Of a stretch of DNA of 64,000 nucleotides, positions 59,706 through 64,000 are shown piece after piece. The first letter of the stretch is position 1, and every line of letters starts with the position of its first letter. The notes under the pieces were generated by a model, which saw nothing but the letters and a program-made list of their open reading frames with translations, had not been told where the DNA came from and did no database searches. Position numbers and translations under genes: made by a program. The stretch is taken from positions 1 to 64,000 of the forward strand of contig JAUSMV010000030.1 in the NCBI GenBank assembly GCA_030645235.1. Direction: 5' to 3'. The stretch is from Parvibaculum sp. Its GTDB lineage: Bacteria; Pseudomonadota; Alphaproteobacteria; Parvibaculales; Parvibaculaceae.

Positions 59706-60929
59706 TCAGCGGCTGGAGATTTGCACGAAATCCTCAGCCTTCAGCCTCGCAATTCGGTCGATTTCGTAAATTTCATCGAGGTTTGCGGGGGGCAGGCCGT
59801 TATCCAGGCCCAGATCGAGCACTTTTTCGACAATTCCGGCAATGCCGAGGAAGCCGATATGGCCGCCAAGGAAGGCGGCAACGGCGATTTCATTGGCGGC
59901 ATTGAGGATGGTGGGGACCGCGCCGCCCGCTTTCAGGGCCTGGCGTGCAAGGCGCAAAGCGGGGAAGCGCACGGGATCAGGCTCGGAAAAGGTGAGTGCG
60001 CCGATCTCGGCAAGATTGAGACGGGCGCAAGGCGTCTGCATCCGTTCGGGCCAGCCCAGCGCATAGGAGATGGGCGTGCGCATGTCCGGCGCGCCAAGCT
60101 GGGCAAGCACCGAGCCATCCACATAGGCGACCATGGAATGGATGATCGATTCCGGGTGGATGATGATTTCGATGCGGTCTTCGCCGACAGGGAAGAGATA
60201 GGCCGCTTCAATGAGTTCGAGGCCTTTGTTGAAGAGCGTGGCGCTATCGACGGAAATTTTCGCGCCCATGTCCCAACGCGGATGAGCGACGGCCTGAGCG
60301 GGCGTTGCCTTCGCCATGTCATCGAGCGATGTCAGGCGGAAGGGACCACCCGATGCGGTGAGAATGATCTTGTCCACGGCATGGAGGCGGTCGGCTTCGA
60401 GCACCTGAAAGATGGCGTTGTGTTCGCTGTCCACGGGCAGAAGCGTTGAACCGGATTTCGCGACTTCGGCGAGAAATAGCGGACCGGCTGAAACGAGACA
60501 TTCTTTATTGGCGAGCGCCACTGCTGCACCACGGCGCACGGCGGCGAGCGTGGGTGCGAGGCCTGCTGTGCCGACGATACCGGCCATGACCCAATCGGCC
60601 GGACGGAGTGCGGCTTCGATCACCGCATTGCGCCCTGCCCCGATTTCAATGCCGGTACCTTCGAGACCTGCTTTCAATTCATCGTAAAGCAGCATGTCGC
60701 CGATGACGGCGAATTGCGGGCGCAACGCCCTCGCCTGTTCGATCAGACGTTTCACGTTTTTGTGGGCGGTGATGGCAACGAGGTCGAAGCGGTCGGGTTC
60801 ACGCGCGATGAGATCGAGCGTCGAGACGCCGACAGAGCCGGTGGAACCCAGCACCGAGACGGTACGACGGGACGCGGCACTGGCGGTCGCGGCGCGTTGA
60901 GCCTGAGTTCGGGTTGCGGTTACGGCCAA
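59706..60929 (-). CDS. dxr: 1-deoxy-D-xylulose 5-phosphate reductoisomerase
   Basis: 407 residues. Converts DXP to MEP with NADPH in the isoprenoid pathway. Motifs: VLGSTGSVGVSTLDL (nucleotide binding), LANKECLVSAG, PVDSEHNAIFQ (metal ligands) and TASGGPFR. TTG start at 60929 with AGGAG 9 bp upstream, overlapping the cdsA end by 10 bp. Together with uppS it provides the lipid carrier branch of this cluster. Confidence 0.95.
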   Translation of the reverse strand: MAVTATRTQAQRAATASAASRRTVSVLGSTGSVGVSTLDLIAREPDRFDLVAITAHKNVKRLIEQARALRPQFAVIGDMLLYDELKAGLEGTGIEIGAGRNAVIEAALRPADWVMAGIVGTAGLAPTLAAVRRGAAVALANKECLVSAGPLFLAEVAKSGSTLLPVDSEHNAIFQVLEADRLHAVDKIILTASGGPFRLTSLDDMAKATPAQAVAHPRWDMGAKISVDSATLFNKGLELIEAAYLFPVGEDRIEIIIHPESIIHSMVAYVDGSVLAQLGAPDMRTPISYALGWPERMQTPCARLNLAEIGALTFSEPDPVRFPALRLARQALKAGGAVPTILNAANEIAVAAFLGGHIGFLGIAGIVEKVLDLGLDNGLPPANLDEIYEIDRIARLKAEDFVQISSR

Positions 60930-61783
60930 ATCAAAACTCCTGCGGCGGGGCTTGCCCCGGCATGGAGGACACCGATCACGCCTGCCGCGACGGCGGCTGT
61001 GACCAATCCGTCCACGCGGTCGAGGATACCACCATGGCCCGGAATGAGCTTGCCGGAATCCTTGACGCCTGCGCGGCGCTTCAGCGCGCTTTCAAGAATG
61101 TCGCCGCCTTGTGCCACGACGGCGAGGACGGCGCTGACGAGACCAAGCTGTGCGGGTGAGCCGAGATCGAACCAGAGGGCGGTCACAATGCCGACCAGGG
61201 CCGCCCCGACCATGCCGCCGATAAGACCCGCCCATGTTTTGTTGGGCGACACGCTCGGCGCGAGTTTGGGACCGCCAAAACCGCGCCCGGAAAAATAGGC
61301 AAATGTGTCGGTGGCCCAAACAACGAAGAGAAGCCAGAAGACGCAGATGAGACCGTAGGCATCGTCCAGACGGAGCCAGACCAGAGCAACGGCAGGCAGC
61401 ACAATGTAGGGAAAGGCGAAAGCGAGCGAGGGGATCACGGCGCTGGCGCCGGTAAAGGCTGCAATCAACATGGCAAAGGTCAAGCAGGTTAAGGTCACGA
61501 TGATCGCGACGAAGGGGCCACCCAAGGCCGTAAGGACCACCGCTCCGAAGACCGTGCTGGCAAGAAGCATCCGCAAAGTGGGCGACAGGCCCGGCAGCAG
61601 ATTTGTTAGTTCAAACGACATTGCAATGGCGGCCAACGCGATGAGCGCCGCAAAGGGCCAGCTGCCTGCCCATGTCAGGCCCAAAACCACAGGTGCAAGG
61701 ACAAGTGCGGAGAGGACACGGGTGCGCAACTCGGCGGACTTGTTGGATGAGGCATCGGGCATAAGGGATTGGTTTTCTGTCAT
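60920..61783 (-). CDS. cdsA: Phosphatidate cytidylyltransferase
   Basis: 287 residues, about eight membrane helices. Makes CDP-diacylglycerol from phosphatidate and CTP. The family signature is seen as SPNKTWAGLIGG and, at the C-terminus, KDSGKLIPGHGGILDRVDGL. Between uppS and dxr; dxr starts within its last codons. Confidence 0.94.
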   Translation of the reverse strand: MTENQSLMPDASSNKSAELRTRVLSALVLAPVVLGLTWAGSWPFAALIALAAIAMSFELTNLLPGLSPTLRMLLASTVFGAVVLTALGGPFVAIIVTLTCLTFAMLIAAFTGASAVIPSLAFAFPYIVLPAVALVWLRLDDAYGLICVFWLLFVVWATDTFAYFSGRGFGGPKLAPSVSPNKTWAGLIGGMVGAALVGIVTALWFDLGSPAQLGLVSAVLAVVAQGGDILESALKRRAGVKDSGKLIPGHGGILDRVDGLVTAAVAAGVIGVLHAGASPAAGVLIWP

Positions 61784-61800
61784 AATGAGTTGGCGCGGCG

Positions 61801-62559
61801 TCAGGATTTGACAGGCGCGGCCACGGCACCGAAGCGGCGGTCGCGGCGGTTAAATTCAGCGATGGATTCCTTGAGACGCTCCGGCGAGAAGTCCGGCCAG
61901 AAGACGTCACTGAAAACGAGTTCGGCATAGGCGCTCTGCCACAGAAGGAAGTTAGACAGACGCTTCTCGCCGCTGGTGCGAATGATGAGATCAGGATCTG
62001 GAATACCCGCTGTATCCAGATGGTTAGCCACTGTTTCCTGAGTGATCGCTTCAGGGTCGATGCGGCCGGCCTTCACCTCGCGTGCGATGCGGCGCACGGC
62101 AGAGGTGATCTCGTTTTGACCGCCGTAGTTAAAGGCAATAATGAGCTTGAGATTGCTATTATTGCGCGTGAGGGCCTCGGCCTCTTCGATCAACGCCACA
62201 ATATCGGCTTCCAGATGCTCGCGATCGCCGATGATACGGACCTGAACGCCGTTCTGATGAAGCTCAGCTAAGTCTCTACGAATAAACAATTTTAGCAAGC
62301 CCATGAGGTCACTGACTTCATCGGCGGGGCGGTTCCAATTTTCGGAGCTGAAGCCATAAAGCGTCAGATACTCGATGCCCATTTCACCGGCAGCACGCGT
62401 GATGACGCGCACGGCCTCAACACCCTGTCGGTGGCCAACCTGACGCGGCAGGTGGCGGCGCGCAGCCCAGCGACGGTTGCCATCCATGATGATGGCAACG
62501 TGGCGCGGCACGGGAACCGCGTCCGTCTCACTGGCCGGGGCGTCTTGCCTCCCCATCAT
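61801..62559 (-). CDS. uppS: Undecaprenyl diphosphate synthase
   Basis: About 252 residues from ATG 62559 (GGAG upstream); a TTG seven codons earlier is possible. Cis-prenyltransferase: [14 protein letters not shown] with catalytic Asp, [38 protein letters not shown] and VFWPDF. Builds the carrier lipid for peptidoglycan and lipopolysaccharide. Between frr and cdsA. Confidence 0.95.
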   Translation of the reverse strand: MMGRQDAPASETDAVPVPRHVAIIMDGNRRWAARRHLPRQVGHRQGVEAVRVITRAAGEMGIEYLTLYGFSSENWNRPADEVSDLMGLLKLFIRRDLAELHQNGVQVRIIGDREHLEADIVALIEEAEALTRNNSNLKLIIAFNYGGQNEITSAVRRIAREVKAGRIDPEAITQETVANHLDTAGIPDPDLIIRTSGEKRLSNFLLWQSAYAELVFSDVFWPDFSPERLKESIAEFNRRDRRFGAVAAPVKS

Positions 62560-62627
62560 CGTTGGACTTTCTCCAGTCAAAACACAGCGTTAGAATACAA
62601 ACATTATCAGGCACGAGAGCCTAGTAC

Positions 62628-63194
62628 TTATACCTGCATAATTTCCGCTTCTTTGTGCGACAGCGCACCGTCGATCTCGCCGATGATCGCATCGGTGAGT
62701 TTCTGGACTTTTTCCGACCAGGACTTGTGGTCGTCTTCGCTCATGTGACCGCCCTTTTCGAGCGTCTTCAATTCGTCCATCGCGTCGCGGCGGACGTTGC
62801 GCACGGCGATGCGGGCATGCTCGGTATATTTCGAGGCGATTTTGGTGAGTTCCTTGCGGCGCTCTTCGTTCAGTTCCGGAATAGGCAGGCGGATGAGTGT
62901 GCCGTCCACATTGGGGTTGAGGCCGAGACCCGACGAGCGGATGGCTTTGTCCACCGCGCTCACCATGCCACGATCCCATACCTGCACCGTGATGAGGCGC
63001 GATTCCGGCGCATTGACCGTGCCGACCTGATTGATGGGCATCATCTGGCCATAGGCATCGACCATGATCGGGTCGAGCAATGCAGCAGAGGCACGGCCTG
63101 TACGCAGGCCTGCAAACTCCTGTTTCAGCGCCAACAGAGCGCCGCGCATGCGCCGTTCAACGTCGCCGATATCGAGTGTTTTGGGTTCAGCCAT
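62628..63194 (-). CDS. frr: Ribosome recycling factor
   Basis: 188 residues, the normal length. Releases ribosomes after termination together with EF-G. Motifs: [35 protein letters not shown] and the three-helix domain with [19 protein letters not shown]. Separated from pyrH by rpiB, unlike the usual direct pyrH-frr pair. Confidence 0.96.
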   Translation of the reverse strand: MAEPKTLDIGDVERRMRGALLALKQEFAGLRTGRASAALLDPIMVDAYGQMMPINQVGTVNAPESRLITVQVWDRGMVSAVDKAIRSSGLGLNPNVDGTLIRLPIPELNEERRKELTKIASKYTEHARIAVRNVRRDAMDELKTLEKGGHMSEDDHKSWSEKVQKLTDAIIGEIDGALSHKEAEIMQV

Positions 63195-63271
63195 GGTCTT
63201 TATCCTTCAGGGTCTTTTTTTAGGTGATCGGGTAGTGTCTGTCGCAGACGTGACACGATAAAAGATACGCA

Positions 63272-63703
63272 TCATCCCAGTTTCTCCACGCGCGCTTCAT
63301 GACGACCGCCTTCAAATTCGGTGGTGAGAAAGGTGTTGAGAATTTCAATCGCATCGGCCTCGCTGATGAGGCGCTGGCCGAGTGCGAGAATATTCGCATC
63401 GTTATGCTTGCGGCCAAGGGCGGCGACTTCGGTGGAATAGCCCAGCACGCAGCGCGCACCGGCGACGCGGTTTGCCGCCATGGAGATACCAACGCCGGAG
63501 CCGCAGATGGCAATACCATATTGCGCCGCGCCGCGAGCGACGGTTTCGCCAACCTGCCTGCCGTAATCAGGGTAATCGACCGAATCGTTACTGTCGGTGC
63601 CGAGATTGAGGACTTCATAACCGGCGGCGCGCGCGACAGGGATCAACGCCTGCTTAAGCGTCACGCCGGCGTGATCGTTTGCAATAGCAATCACTCGTCC
63701 CAT
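63272..63703 (-). CDS. rpiB: Ribose-5-phosphate isomerase B (RpiB/LacA family)
   Basis: 143 residues from ATG 63703 (AAGGA six bases upstream; an ATG at 63718 is possible). Interconverts ribose and ribulose 5-phosphate. Motifs: IANDHAGVTLK, NLGTDSNDSVDYPDYG, catalytic Cys in AICGSGVGISMAANR, and RKHNDANILALGQR. It lies 30 bp after pyrH and 77 bp before frr on the same strand, an unusual insertion into a conserved pair. Confidence 0.93.
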   Translation of the reverse strand: MGRVIAIANDHAGVTLKQALIPVARAAGYEVLNLGTDSNDSVDYPDYGRQVGETVARGAAQYGIAICGSGVGISMAANRVAGARCVLGYSTEVAALGRKHNDANILALGQRLISEADAIEILNTFLTTEFEGGRHEARVEKLG

Positions 63704-63733
63704 CGATTCCTTGCCCATGTTGCCCGCGCCTTG

Positions 63734-64000
63734 TCAGGACGCCTGGGAGCTGATGATAGTGCAGCGCCCCTCGCCTGTCAGAACATTGACGAAGCCGCCA
63801 TCGTCGTGAATAGAGAAGACGATGATGGGGATATCATTCTCACGCGCCAGCGCAATGGCCGACGTGTCCATGACCTGCAGATCGCGGGTCAGTACATCCA
63901 TGAAGGTGAGCCGGTCGTAGCGCGTCGCGTCTTTGACCTTCTTGGGGTCGGCGGAATAGACACCGTCCACTTGCGTTCCCTTCAGCAGCGCATCGCAGCC
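63734..64000 (-). CDS. pyrH: UMP kinase, C-terminal part (cut by window end)
   Basis: The last 88 residues of PyrH; the reading frame continues past base 64000 and the N-terminus is outside the window. Recognised from [40 protein letters not shown] and the end GEGRCTII. Phosphorylates UMP in pyrimidine synthesis. First gene seen of the minus-strand envelope cluster. Confidence 0.93.
   Translation of the reverse strand, partial: GCDALLKGTQVDGVYSADPKKVKDATRYDRLTFMDVLTRDLQVMDTSAIALARENDIPIIVFSIHDDGGFVNVLTGEGRCTIISSQAS

Overview
The window is a chromosomal segment of a GC-rich alphaproteobacterium, probably of the Hyphomicrobiales/Parvibaculum type. The evidence is the gene order (pyrH-frr-uppS-cdsA-dxr-rseP-bamA-skp-lpxD-fabZ-lpxA-lpxI-lpxB | gltA, gltX, comEC, lexA, moeA, moaC, trpCDGE, ppiD, tpiA-secG-pyrG, eno-ftsB-pdhABC-lpd-lipA-ratA), the alphaproteobacterial SOS box (GAAC-N7-GAAC) at lexA, the lipoyl domain on PDH E1-beta, and LpxI in place of LpxH. 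No rRNA, tRNA, CRISPR array, integrase or transposase was found.

Layout. 1-934: two cold-shock genes, each with a similar structured leader and a strong terminator. 935-5594: an accessory patch with a small Rmf-like gene and a stand-alone MmeI-like type IIG restriction-modification gene, flanked by inverted ~150-bp copies of a palindromic repeat. 5595-9925: alpha-glucosidase, Sir2 deacylase, glyoxalase I, CorA and RatA. 9928-17429: lipoate synthase, a PAS protein, TerC and the pyruvate dehydrogenase operon. 17593-24021: ftsB and eno, with a DUF1329 gene inserted between them, then a PadR regulator and a DUF1302 outer-membrane protein; both DUF genes carry the same AT-rich motif upstream. 24243-26444: queuosine precursor operon queC-queE-queD-queF, whose QueD lacks the usual catalytic Cys. 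26549-29611: orphan histidine kinase, TetR regulator and PhyH dioxygenase. 29691-33045: tpiA-secG-pyrG (minus strand) with an AraC-family remnant. 33316-42627: ppiD, trpEGDC, kdsA, a GNAT gene, moaC and moeA. 42705-44415: a TetR / small membrane protein / desaturase operon with a clear promoter and two operators. 44514-50546: lexA, comEC (minus), gltX, gltA. 50875-64000: the envelope/lipid A/isoprenoid cluster on the minus strand, with rpiB inserted between pyrH (cut by the window end) and frr.

Functionally most of the window is core metabolism: glycolysis to acetyl-CoA to citrate (tpiA, eno, PDH, gltA), lipoylation of PDH (lipA), tryptophan and molybdopterin synthesis, lipid A and outer-membrane assembly (lpx genes, bamA, skp, rseP), and Kdo synthesis (kdsA). 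The parts most worth a second look are the repeat-bracketed restriction-modification gene with its compositionally distinct recognition-domain segment, the candidate PadR/DUF1302/DUF1329 regulon, the TetR-desaturase operon, the atypical QueD, and a ~150-bp element present in two diverged copies 45 kb apart.
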